Source: Nymphaea colorata
Lineage: Eukaryota > Streptophyta > Magnoliopsida > Nymphaeales > Nymphaeaceae
Assembly: GCF_008831285.2 (NCBI RefSeq)
Contig: NC_045143.1
Coordinates: 7,511,503 to 7,575,502 of the forward strand
DNA length: 64,000 nt
Direction of reading: 5' to 3'
In this document: positions 12,938 to 24,074 of the stretch, one piece after another
Layout: each line of letters opens with the position of its first letter
How positions within the stretch are numbered: the first letter of the stretch is position 1
Program-made: the position numbers and the translations under genes
The notes under the pieces: model-generated
What the model saw: only the letters and a program-made list of their open reading frames with translations
Told to the model about the DNA's origin: nothing
Database searches by the model: none

Positions 12938-13572
12938 TTGAAAGGCTGTAGTTTGAGCCAAAGGTCCACAACCTTCAAACTACCACAAGCCCTCAACAGC
13001 CAGGGGCGAAGGGGCGTCCGTCAACGCTCGCCAACCAGTGAAGGTCTGGACGTGGTCGCCGCTACCGGCGAGATAGTTTGACAGGCGACAGCTCATTCTG
13101 AAAATTCATGTTTGCTCTGTCATCAGTGCTGGAGCAGTGACCTCAAAGAAAAAGTATCAAATTTCTCCGTCGGTTTTGATTCATTTTGTGCTCGAAGAGT
13201 CTTCAGATTTTTAGAACGAGTTTTAGTTAAAAATGGTTGAGAAGTCGATTGGACTTTCATCAAAATCACTGCCATCTGTGATGGAAGTGTTCTTCCTTTC
13301 TTTGTTCTTTTTTTTTTTCTTTTGTGGTAATTCATGATTCTTGATGCAAAGTGCGGGTTTCGAGCTCGATTGGATTGGGGCTAGTTTAGGGGCATGTTCA
13401 GAATGAATTTGAATCCAGAATCAAAAGAAAAACAACAGTCGACCAGCTTTTGGGGGCAACGCTGAACACTGTTACTGCCGGTTGATTTTTCTGAAAATCC
13501 TTACAATACTTGAAATCTTCAGCACTAAATCGGTCGATTCTTGGTCGGTTTTGCTTCCCTCAGATATCTGAA

Positions 13573-13706
13573 GGGCGCATTTGATAGCCGTGGATCTCAG
13601 ATCTAACCCCGGATCTACCTGAGAGATCCACAGTGTTAACAAGCGCTGATTTTAGCATCCGTGGATTTCAAATCTAAGAAGAGCTTATTTTCAAACGCCC
13701 CAGAGC
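13573..13706. mobile_element. Candidate MITE with short inverted ends
   Basis: The left end GGGCGCATTTGA and the right end TTTTCAAACGCCC are imperfect inverted ends. The inside has repeated GGATCT/AGATCT and a CCGTGGAT that recurs as ATCCGTGGAT near the right end. The second copy at about 21,820-21,953 lies in the duplicated spacer, so it is not independent. A loosely similar element may lie at about 44,637-44,862. No clear target-site duplication was found. Confidence 0.35.
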
Positions 13707-14162
13707 GTTCCACTTTCACTTCAATTGGACAGCATCGTTAAGCAGTAGGATTTGTTGTTCGAATTCTAACAAAGGCCGGACAATTTGTATTCGGAGGACA
13801 GTTTATAGGAAGTCTGTGATCAACCCTGCATTAACCTTTTGAAAATTCTACAGAACATGCTCAGGCGTTGATGGAATAATAAAAGCAACCCATAAGTTGG
13901 AATCGAACAGGGCAGTTAAATGAAAGAAGACCAAACGTAAGTGCACGCTGTGGTTATACCCGAACTTGAACATGTTTTTGTGAAAAGTACTAAAATTTTT
14001 TTAAGTCCAGTTTTTTATTTTTTTCATCCTACACAGCTGACTTGGCCATTTATTTCGCCAATCATGGAGGTCTTAATCAACTCCAGTAATGTATCTTAAT
14101 TTGAACACCTTTGAGAAGCCTTGTATATTGATGCCATGGAGCCTTTCACATGAGTGTCTGGC

Positions 14163-14201
<39 letters not shown>

Positions 14202-14299
14202 GGAGAGAGGAAAAAAAGAAGAGATGGAGGACAAGAACCAATCCACTTGGGCTTCACAATGGCATCCTTGAACTCAAGATCTATCACTTAGTTTGTGTG

Positions 14300-14306
<7 letters not shown>

Positions 14307-14367
<61 letters not shown>
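14307..14367. repeat. (AT)n microsatellite
   Basis: An uninterrupted AT run of about 61 bp; the matching run in the right duplicate is at 22,611-22,658. Open frames of Tyr-Ile repeats across it are artefacts. Confidence 0.95.
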
Positions 14368-14370
<3 letters not shown>

Positions 14371-15619
14371 AGAGAGATTGAGAGAAAGAGAGTCTATATT
14401 TATTACCAATGGCATTACTTGTTGTTGACTTTAAAGAAGGATTTAGGCTTTAAAGAGAATAACATAGCTGGTCAAGCTGCTGGCATATTGGAACCTTATC
14501 GATATCAAGATGTTATCTGTCCAAAAGATTGGGGCAGTTACTGTCCCATGAATATGAATATGTCTTTAAAGATTAAGGTAGATTCATACAATATTGTGTT
14601 ACCATGGTTTATGAATCTATTACAATCTTTGAGACAACACCAATTTGTTACTATTGTCAAACATAGTCTAAATTTACCCAATCTCGTTGGTGTTATTCCC
14701 CTTATTGCTTGTGGGAGTAGAACCCATCCTAAGCTGAAAGTACACGACTCCACCCAAACACCAAAGCACCTTGGACAAGATGGTCATGGAACTTGGGAGG
14801 CTTTGGCTTTCTTTTGCAAGCCATGGATTGTAATTTTTTCACTCACTAAGACAAAAAAGTTTAGCAGTCTATCATGCTATGGACAAAATTATCATCTTTG
14901 CAAATGCAAATTTCAGCTAGGGTCTTAACTTAAATTATTCAACTCTTGACGCAAGACCACAAATTATTACGTTTAATTCTGACAGTTGTGATCAGCTACG
15001 TCGAAGTGAGACGGTCACTGAACCAAGCGTACAAAACCCGCGCACTCGTTATTGACCTCACTACAAAGACATAATGGTTCCAATTTTATCAGATGTCTCC
15101 GAAGAGACGATATATAAGTGGCATCTTTAAGAACTTGACAATGTAACATTTTTGAAAATTTGAAACTTTTAAAATCTCAAATTCAATTCCGAAAAATGTT
15201 GCCTTGCATGAACTTTTTCGTTTTGATAATGCAGGTCAGATCGAGATGGTTTCGAAAGAATTTTGATTTTGCAAATATAACTATGCAAATTTTGTGCAAC
15301 AAACAACTTAAGATGACAAATTTATCACAATGATAGATAAAAACAATCGAGTAAGATGGATGAACCATCACCTGTCTTGACATCAATGCTATGAGTCGTA
15401 TGAGATCTCTTATATATGACACAAAGGTCATCCGTCCTTGCACTACATTTCCAGGTCACGGTGCAAATTATCACTAATTGCAACAGAAGGTATTGTAAAG
15501 GAGAAGATTCAGATAATCAGAACAGCCGAAAAACTTCGATCAGGTTATCCACATTGCCGTTGATGCTATGTAACACTCCAACAGCCTGTAAGAACGTTTG
15601 ATCGAATGACAAGGAATGT

Positions 15620-18099
15620 CTAGGAAGCTTTATCCATCAGTTGAATTGATGCCAAAATGTTTGATTTACTAGTTTCAACAATGCAGCCATTCATAACCAT
15701 CTCTTCAAGCATGAAATGAGCCTTCTCCAAGTGAAACATAATAGCAAGTTTACACTATAGTACAGCAAAAAGAAATTAGTGGAACTTCAGAGTACTTGCA
15801 GTATGGGCCAGAGAGATCTCTGCTTAGACATGACACATTAGAAGAAAGTTAGAACCTTACAACATTTCAAAAGTGCTGGTCCATAGTTTCCACAAGTAGG
15901 TGAATAAATTCAAGAATTGCTAGTTCATTCTGCAAAAGTGAAAATGGATAACCAACTTATAAGTCTGAGTTCTTTAATAGATGCAAAGGAGCTACTAGAT
16001 ATAGATGATATTAAATGGAAATAAGCTAATAATCAAAATAGCAAAGCAAGCCATTAGTCACCCACTATTTATGAATTAACTTTACTATATACTGGTCCAA
16101 ACTTTACAAGACACCATTCAGTTCTAGTTCAGGTAAATGTGCTTGGCAACATCAAGCATCTAAGGTTCAGTCTTTACTGGATGCTACAGCCTAAGCTCGT
16201 TCCAGGAGTGAACTGAGCTCATGCTTCACACAGCGGGTGGCTCAAGCACCCTTACCCTGAAGGACCTGAGCTTGAGCACCATGAAGCCTTTCGTAGCTAA
16301 TTCCTGCAAAACAATTCAGCTAATTTATTTTATGAACTGACAACTCTTTGGCTAACTTAATATTCATAGGCAATTGAAAACAGTATAGTTTATTGGCTTT
16401 CAGTACAAGCATCAATGCCAGATGTTGATCCTGGAGATAGACGGCCACCACCTAAAGGGACTGTTCCCACCAACATTATAGAAGGAGATCAGTTATATGA
16501 GGTGCACAAGAACATAGCTTGACCCATCTAGTCCCATGGCTTCCTAGACTATGGATTCAACACATGTATCAATACAGAGATCTATGGTTATTGACGTTCC
16601 AAGTTGGATGGCTTTCTCTAGATTAACCACCAAACATGCTTGAAACTTATTAACAATTGGGGACATATTTTCTCAAGTAACTGGTTTTGCATAAAGAGTT
16701 TCTCCATCATGAGTCAACTATGTTGGACATCTTGCCTAATCATGAGTTGTGACCAATATAAAACGGTCCATATTATTAGGTGCTGAATGTTTTGCTATAA
16801 GGATAAAGATTTAGTAAGACTTTAGTCCGCAAGTATCTTCTCTAGCAAGGTTGCAAAGCAGTTACCCCATTCAGAAGGAGAAAACTCTAAAAATGCTTGG
16901 TGGGCATGCATGTTGAGGAATGTAGAAGTTTAATGCACATTATTAAATGCTGGATTCGTTCATAACTATAGGTTTAGACTCGTTGAAAAATTGGGAGTGT
17001 AGAGAAACAAAAAGATTTTAAGGACAAACATCTCCCTTCTCAAACAATTTTGTCTGTGTCAATTCTGTGTATGAATATTTTCTGCGAGTACCTGAAATCA
17101 CAATCATTCAATCATCAGCAATATTGCTTCAAGTTGATGCATGAAGAGGCCAAAATCAACTGTGTTGTTGAACTAACAAGTATTCATCGGTTAGGTGAAG
17201 TTCATCCTTGGTGTGGTTGATGTCTAGATTACAGAAGACATGAACAGTTGCAGTTGTATGAAGAAACATTCATTTCCCATCATGGAAGAATCGGAATGCA
17301 CTGCCAAGCACTTACAGAGTCCTGGAAATGTGGCGGCCTTAAATGAAACATAGGAAAAGGAGAAAAGAAAAAGGACATTTAGGTTTGTTAATATACACGT
17401 TAGTCATTTTTTACTACAGTCCAGGAGATGTAAGATCAGATTGGCTTCTATGACCTTTAGTTACATGCCAAAAATTGCTAATAAAATTGACTGCTATTCT
17501 AGGGGAGAAATTTTGGATAGATAAACCCCCCAGATTGGAACATCTGGTCCAGAATGACAATTAATTTCATGTGCAAATGAAATGGTAGGTCTTTGCCGAA
17601 CTCCAGCTTCAAACAGACTAAAGTATTCTGTTGTTAATTTAACCTTATCCCTGAAAAGAGTCATAGATATTGTAATGTTGAGCAGGGACAGAAAAAGCAC
17701 ATAGATGAAAAACAATAAAACAAATTGGATGGTAGATCATCCACAAGTAAAAGATGGCATGTATAGTAACCTACAGTCTGGACATTTCAAAATATATGCT
17801 GTAGTAGCAGGTATGGCATGAAAGGAGAAAGAATCAGCTAGCAGGAATCTGACAACTTACCCAATAAAACATATGCAAAGTAAAAAGTTTCTTCATGAAT
17901 AACAATAAACATATTGTATTGAGACACACTCTTCAAAGACTTGGAGCATGTGAATTGAAGACCAGGAAGACCATGCAAAGAGAAAGAATGGAGACATTAT
18001 TCACCTTGCCTGCTTCGTGTTTGGGATTGTACGTACAATATAAACAAATGGATAAGATATTATTTACTATATTTAGCATAAAATTTAAGCACATAACAT
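15620..18099 (-). pseudogene. AP-4 sigma partial copy (exons 3-4 only)
   Basis: A truncated duplicate of the AP-4 sigma gene at 24,075-28,074. It keeps exon 4 (15,754-15,620), exon 3 (15,929-15,861), the intron between them and most of intron 2, then stops at about 18,096-18,099, where it joins the 3' end of GDSL copy 3. Exons 1 and 2 are absent. Exon 3 contains an in-frame TGA (GGG in the intact gene), and exon 4 starts CKLAIMF where the intact copy reads CELDIMF. It cannot make a working sigma subunit. The junction shares the four bases ACAT with both parents, which suggests a microhomology-driven unequal exchange. Confidence 0.9.
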
Positions 18100-18103
18100 C
18101 TTC

Positions 18104-19625
18104 TTATACATTGCTAGTTGAAGGCGCCTCCGGTTCTGAACCTCGGTGTTCATGAACATGTAATGATGAAACCTCTCTAAGCATCACTGAGGTGTTAAGG
18201 TTGGCAAGCACTTCAACGTTGAAGGGATAGGCTTCACTATGCAGCTCAGATGAATATGCTTTTGTTGCCAGGTGCATGTAAAGCTTTTCTGTGGGGTGGA
18301 AGCCATCGTAATAGGCGTAGATGCTCCTATCTGGGCATGGCTCAGTTCCTTCAGCACAGAATGCCCTTTCAGATGATTCCGATAAGAAGCAGCAACTTGC
18401 ATTGAGCTCCTTCAATCCTAGCAGAAATAGGAAAATTTTTTGTTTAGACAATGTAAATGAGTAATATATTCTTTATAGTGATGTGGAACACAGCATACCA
18501 TAAGTAGTTGGATGGTTGATCATCTCACTGATGATTCCAGAGGCGTTAATATAGACAAAAGCGAACCCAGGCAAGTCCTCACTTAGATTTTTTAGTGCAG
18601 GCCCAAGTTTGTTGTTGAACAAAGCCGATGCCTCGTTTAATACGTGCACACATGACCCATTGTTGTGATTTTCATAGTATGGATTACAACCTGTCTGCAG
18701 GATATTAAATACCACAAATTTTCGGGCCCCAAAGTCATATGCTCTCTGCAGAACAGGAAAGAGAAAGCAAGCTAACAAACAAGAAAACCGGCAAAAGAAA
18801 TGACCAGTGGTTATTAAGGCAATTCTGATAGAAAATCCAATTTTAGTTTTTCCCTTTTGGCTCATAGTGACTAGCAAGATAAACAAATTCATGCTGATGT
18901 TTAGTCAAAACCTTTGCATTTTGTTAATACACGAATCCTGACAGGCGATAGCTAGGATAGTACTTCCTCGTATACACTTAAGTTGGCAGTGGACTCATAG
19001 TTTCAGTATTAGATATTGCACTTCATAAAAAAAGCGAGGATTTCATCTTCACGTGGCCTCCAACAGCCATTCGACCAGTAACATAAAAATTTAATTTCAA
19101 TTTTTTTTAACATGGGCTAACCCTAACGTTTCAAATTTTTACAAGTGCTCGACAAAATCTTTTAAAAGCCAAAACTTGAAGGGGGGACATAGCCCCCTAC
19201 TGGCCCTCCTTCCATCCGCCCCTACTGTCAGCCCCCTGAAAAGTGCTAGAAAGAAGACCAGATTTTCTTACACTTTGCTGAGTAGAATCAAGGATGCCGG
19301 CACCAAGTGAGGCATAGTTTACTCCGGCGAGAATGGAGCTCCCTTTGGTGTGAGGGTCGTAGAAAACCGGCAGTAAATGAGGCAAGCCTAACAACTGCCC
19401 CAGTATGTCCGCCGAGGTTCTTCCATTTCTGCACCTACCCGTAGAGCCCGAGGAGAAATCCACCCCATATGGAAAATAGTTGCATTTGTATGGTGTCTCC
19501 AAAAAATCACTGTTCCCAGCATCAACCAGCGAATCCCCAAAAATGAACATAGCTTTGACATTGTTTTCAGCAATGGCAGCCGAGAATCGGGTGAAAAGGA
19601 TGAAGAAGGAGAAGAGTATGAACAT
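18104..19625 (-). CDS. GDSL esterase/lipase, copy 3 (lacks the block III exon)
   Basis: The third tandem GDSL paralog. Exon 1 (19625-19272), exon 3 (18745-18499) and exon 4 (18417-18104) are present with good splice signals, but exon 2 is gone: the introns are fused at about 18,917 with roughly 340 bp lost relative to copy 2. Because exon 2 is 240 nt and both its borders are in phase 0, exon 1 can splice to exon 3 without a frame change, giving 304 residues. Block I FGDSLVDAGNS and block V YYDGFHPTEKL remain, but block III with the oxyanion Asn is missing. The usual TGA stop reads CGA here, adding 13 residues that end in APSTSNV. It is probably not an active hydrolase; it could be transcribed or be a recent pseudogene. 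Confidence 0.75.
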
Positions 19626-20251
19626 GCTAGCTATAGCTGTTGAAAATTGGGACAGAGAAAGCGGTGAAGTAAAAGGTGCATGAGGCAGATCTTGGCTTTC
19701 TGATCTTAAGCCTTTTAGAGAAGCGCAAGCTGAGGAGGCAAACCGTCTCGTCTGTTGAACATGCAAGAAGGTTGGTTGGAAGGTTTTGAGGCACTATGAA
19801 GTGGCGGCATTACCTTTTATTTTGACGAAATGATCGAGTTAAAAAAAAGTAGAGGTCTTTTCAAACAAAAAATCATAAAAAAAATATACATTTTAATAAC
19901 TTCCTTTTTAACCTATTAAAAATCTCTTTTTTTATTTTTTCAAATTTTTTGGAGAAACGTTCGCTGTTTGAATGACACCCTTTCTCCTAATCAAGAAGCC
20001 TAACATTGCATTCCTTAGTTCGATTGGCACAGCACTGCTGTGTTACATGATACATCTTAATATTTCTGTCGACGTTCAGGGGAAAAAGGGGAATGCGCAT
20101 TTCTAGGCTTGCTTTAATTCTGTCAATAGTTTGAAAAAGGAAAATTTTATATACTTTTAGCTATACTTTAAGAAGACCCTTGTTCAACAATCTTTGTAAG
20201 TAGTGTAGTTTAAGTACCAAGAATTGAAGTTAAAATAATTAGAACTAGGGG

Positions 20252-20340
20252 CGAAGCCAGGATTTTTCACAAGTGCGGGTCAAATGAGGACTGGGTTTTG
20301 TGGATTGGATTTGAGTAGGGCCAAACTGAACTTATATTCA
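20252..20340 (+). repeat. GGGGCGAAGCCAGG-headed repeat
   Basis: A short insertion-like block (GGGGCGAAGCCAGGATTTTT) lies between GDSL copy 3 and relic B. It is absent from the left unit of the duplication and resembles the head at about 412 and the repeat in GDSL intron 1. Borders are approximate. Confidence 0.4.
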
Positions 20341-20479
20341 ACAAATATGAGACAAAAAAAAATTCAATTTTTACACTACTAAATTTCAAGAGACAATTAC
20401 AAAGAGTGAAACTTCCAAGAAGAATCAATTACATTTCTCATCATCTCTTCCACCAATTACTTCCATTATAAACTCTTGA

Positions 20480-20786
20480 TTTATTGTCATTCAGACAACT
20501 TGTTGGGAAATTTACTGGTTTGAGGGTCATAGAAAACCAGCAGTAAATGAGGCAGGCCCAGTAACAGTCCCAGTAGTTCAGCTGACCTTCTTCCATTGGT
20601 GCACCAACCATTGGGAAATCTACCCCCATATAGAAAGTAGTTGCATTTTTATGTTGTCTCCAAAAGATCGTTGTTCCCAGCATCAACGAGCGAATCCCCG
20701 AAAATGAACATAGCTTTGACGTTGCTTTCGGTAATGGCTACCGACAATCTGGAAAAAAGGATGAAGGAGGAGAAGGGCATGAACAT
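20480..20786 (-). pseudogene. GDSL exon-1 relic B
   Basis: The right-hand duplicate of relic A. From the Met at 20786 it reads a signal peptide and AMFIFGDSLVDAGNNDLLETT, then meets TAA where relic A has Tyr. The remaining homology continues in the same frame to about 20,480 and shares relic A's deletion after the CNYFLYG position. Here block I still reads FGDS. No exons 2-4 are present. Confidence 0.85.
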
Positions 20787-20861
20787 TGCTAGCTGTAGCT
20801 GTTCGAATCGGGACAAGAAGAGCGGTGAAGTAGAGGGCAGTTGGTTGGAGTTTCTATGCAA

Positions 20862-22407
20862 CGAGGGTGCATGAGGCAGTTCTTGGCTTTTTGATCTTCA
20901 GTTCTTTTAAAGAAGCAGATCTGTTTTCTTGATAAATAATTTGGGTTTTTCTTTTCTTTTTTTCCTTTTAATTAACCAACCAAACCCAAAAAAGTTTTTG
21001 TTCCTTTTTTTTTCATTCGTTTCCTCCATTCAAAACAGGGAGTTAGTATAAACTCCTATGATGTTATATATTTTGCTATTTGTTGTTATAGACAAAGGAA
21101 AATTTATAAAGGACCATTAGCAGAATGTGAAGCACTCATGCAGTACCTTTAATTTTTTTGGGACGGTTACATGTATTTGAGCCAAATACAAGTAGGTCCA
21201 CAACCTTCAACTATCACAAGCCCTCAACAACCAGGGGCAAAGGGGTGTCGACCGCCTGTCAACCCTCGCCAACCGGCGAAGGTCTGGACGCCGTCGCCGC
21301 TACCGGCGAGATAGTTTGACGGGCGACAGCCCATTCCGGAAATTCATATTTGCTTTGTCATCGGTGCTGGAGCAGTGATCTCAAAGCAAAAGTATCAAAT
21401 TTTTCCGTCGGTTTTGATTCATTTTGTGCTCGAAGAGTCTTGAGATTTTTAGAACGAGTTTTAGTTAAAAATGGTTGAGAAGTCGACTGGATTTTCATCA
21501 AAATCACTGCGATCTGTGATGGAAGTGTTCTTCCTTTCTTTTTATTTTTTTTCTTTTGTGGTAATTCATGATTCTTGATGCAAAGGGAGGGCTTCGAGTT
21601 CGACTGGACTGGGGCTTTTTCTTGAAAACAGTTTAGGGGCATGTTCAGAATGAATTTGAATCCAGAATCAAAAGTAAAACAACAGTCGACCAGCTTTTGG
21701 GGGCAACGCTGAACACTGTTACTGCCGGTTGATTTTTCTGAAAATCCTTACAATACTTGAAATCTTCGGCACTAAATCGGTCGCTTCTTGGTCGGTTTTG
21801 CTTCCCTTAGATATCTGAAGGGCGCATTTGATAGCCGTGGATCTCAGATCTAACCCCGGATCTACCTGAGAGATCCAGTGTTAACAAGCGCTGATTTTAG
21901 CATCCGTGGATTTCAAATCTAACAAGAGCTTATTTTCAAACGCCCCACAGTGTTCCACTTTCACTTCAATTGGACAGCATCGTTAAGCAGCAGTAGGATT
22001 TGCTGTTGGAATTCTAACAAAGGCCGGAAAATTTGTATTCGGAGGACAGTTTATAGGAAGTCTGTGATCAACACTGCATCAACCCTTTGAAAATTCTACA
22101 GAACATGCTCAGGCGTTAATGGAATAATAAAAGCAACGCATAAGTTGGACCCAAATGGGCAGTTAAATGAAAGAAGACCAAACGTAAGTGCACGCTGTGG
22201 TTATGCCCAAACTTGAGCTTGTTTTTGTGAAAAATACTAAAAAAATTTTAAGTCCAGTTTTTTATTATTTTCATCCTACACAACTGACTTGGCCATTTAT
22301 TTCGCCAATCATGGAGGTCTTAATCAACTAATGCATCTTAATTTGAACCCCTTTGAGAAGCCTTGTATATTGATGCCCTGGAGCCTTTCACATGAGTGCC
22401 TGGCCAC

Positions 22408-22454
<47 letters not shown>

Positions 22455-22605
22455 AAGAGGAAGAAAAAAGAAGAGATGGAGGACAACAACCAATCCACTT
22501 GGGCTTCACAATGGCATCCTTAATCCCAAGATCAACACTCCTTAATACCAATAGCTCCTACAACACACCACCCAACGCAAACAATTGTGCTATCCATCAT
22601 TTGGG

Positions 22606-22661
<56 letters not shown>

Positions 22662-24074
22662 AGAGAGAGAGAGTGTGTCTAAATTTATTACCAATGGCAT
22701 TACTTGTTGACTTTGAAGAAGGATTTAGGCTTCAAAGAGAATAACATAGCTGGTCAAGCTGGTGGCACATTAAAACATTATCGATATCAAGATGTTATCA
22801 GCCCCAAAGAATGGGGCAGTTACTGTCCGATGAATATGAATATGTCTATGAATATTGGAGCAGATTCATAAAATATTGTGTTACCATGTTTCATGAACCT
22901 ATCACAATCTTTGGGATAACAACAATTTGTTACTATTGCCAAACAATCTAAATTTACCCAATCTGGTTGGTGCTATTCCCCCTATGCATTGTAGAAGTAG
23001 AACCCATCCTCAGCAGGAAGGTACAAGGACTCCACCCAAACACCAAAGCACCTTGGACTGGATGGTCATCGAACTGGGAACGCTGGGAAGGCTTTGGCTT
23101 TCTTTTCCAAGCGATGGATTGTAATTTTTTCACTCACTAAGAAAAGAAGGTTTAGCAGTCTATCATGCTATATACAAAATTATCATATTTGCAAATGCAC
23201 ATTTCAGCTAGGGTCGTAAGCAAAATTATTCAACTCTTGACGCAAAACCACAAATAATTACGTTTACTTCTGACAGTTGTGATAAGTTACATCGAAGGGA
23301 GACGGTCACTGAACCAAGCGTACAGAACCCGCGCACTCGATATGGACCTCACTACAAAGACATTACCATAATCACCACTCAACTCAGTTGCTTTATACAG
23401 TACATTCTCGGTTTTTTTTTTCTTTTAAAAAACATGAATACTTAACGTCTGGAGTACAGAGTTTGGAATCTATAATCAATAGTTGAGCGAATTTATTCTG
23501 ATATCTAAGTGGGAATGGGATCCTTATTGTTCCAATTTTATCAGATGTCTCCGAAGAGACAATATCTAAGTGGCATGTTTAAGAACTTGACAATCTGACA
23601 TTTTTGAAAATTTGAAACTTCTAAAATCTCAGATTCTCTTCTGAAAAATGTTCGCCTTGCATGAACTTTTTTGTTTTGATAATGAAGGTCAGATGGAGAT
23701 GGTTTCGAAAGAATTTTGATTTCTCAAATATAACTATGCAAATTTTGTGCAACATAGAACTTAAGATGATAAATTTATCACAATGATAGACAAAAACAAT
23801 CAAGCCAGATGGATGAACCATTACCTGCCTTGACATCCAAGCTATGAGTTGCAGTAAAGATCTCTTATATATGACAAAAAAGTCATCCGTCCTCGCACTA
23901 TATTTCCAGGTCACGGTGCAAATTGTCACTAATTGCAACAGAAGGTATTGTAAAGGAGAAGATTCAGATAATCAGAAGAGCCGAAAAACTTCGATCAGGT
24001 TATCCACAATGCCTTTGATGCCATGTAACACTCCAACAGACTGTAAGATCGTTTGATCAAATGACAAGGAATGT
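20862..24074. other. Spacer, right copy of the tandem segmental duplication
   Basis: No gene could be supported. It is collinear with 12,545-15,619, including the candidate MITE at about 21,820-21,953, (AT)n/(GA)n runs at about 22,407-22,460 and 22,611-22,676, and 3' flank sequence of AP-4 sigma. An insertion of about 160 bp near 23,365-23,530 is not present in the left copy. Confidence 0.5.

Larger units (their letters stand above)
12545..15619. other. Spacer, left copy of the tandem segmental duplication
   Basis: No gene could be supported. The spacer is nearly collinear with 20,862-24,074. It includes a conserved G/C-richer block at about 12,990-13,110 and an open stretch of about 70 codons on the minus strand at 13,123-13,335, also open at 21,358-21,642. 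I do not recognise its product and it has no clear splice partners. It also holds (AT)n runs at about 14,168-14,198 and 14,307-14,367, and a short foldback at 14,579-14,619. Confidence 0.5.

Noticed and set aside
13123-13335. Lysine/serine-rich open stretch on the minus strand, also open at 21,358-21,642
   Set aside because: It is retained in both duplicates, but these are too similar for that to mean selection. No splice partners or family match were found.
14096-14928. Open frames across (AT)n runs with Tyr-Ile repeats and a longer stretch to 14,928
   Set aside because: The repeats are translated microsatellite. The part after the repeat has no family match, and the duplicate copy at 22,289-23,124 does not keep the same frame.
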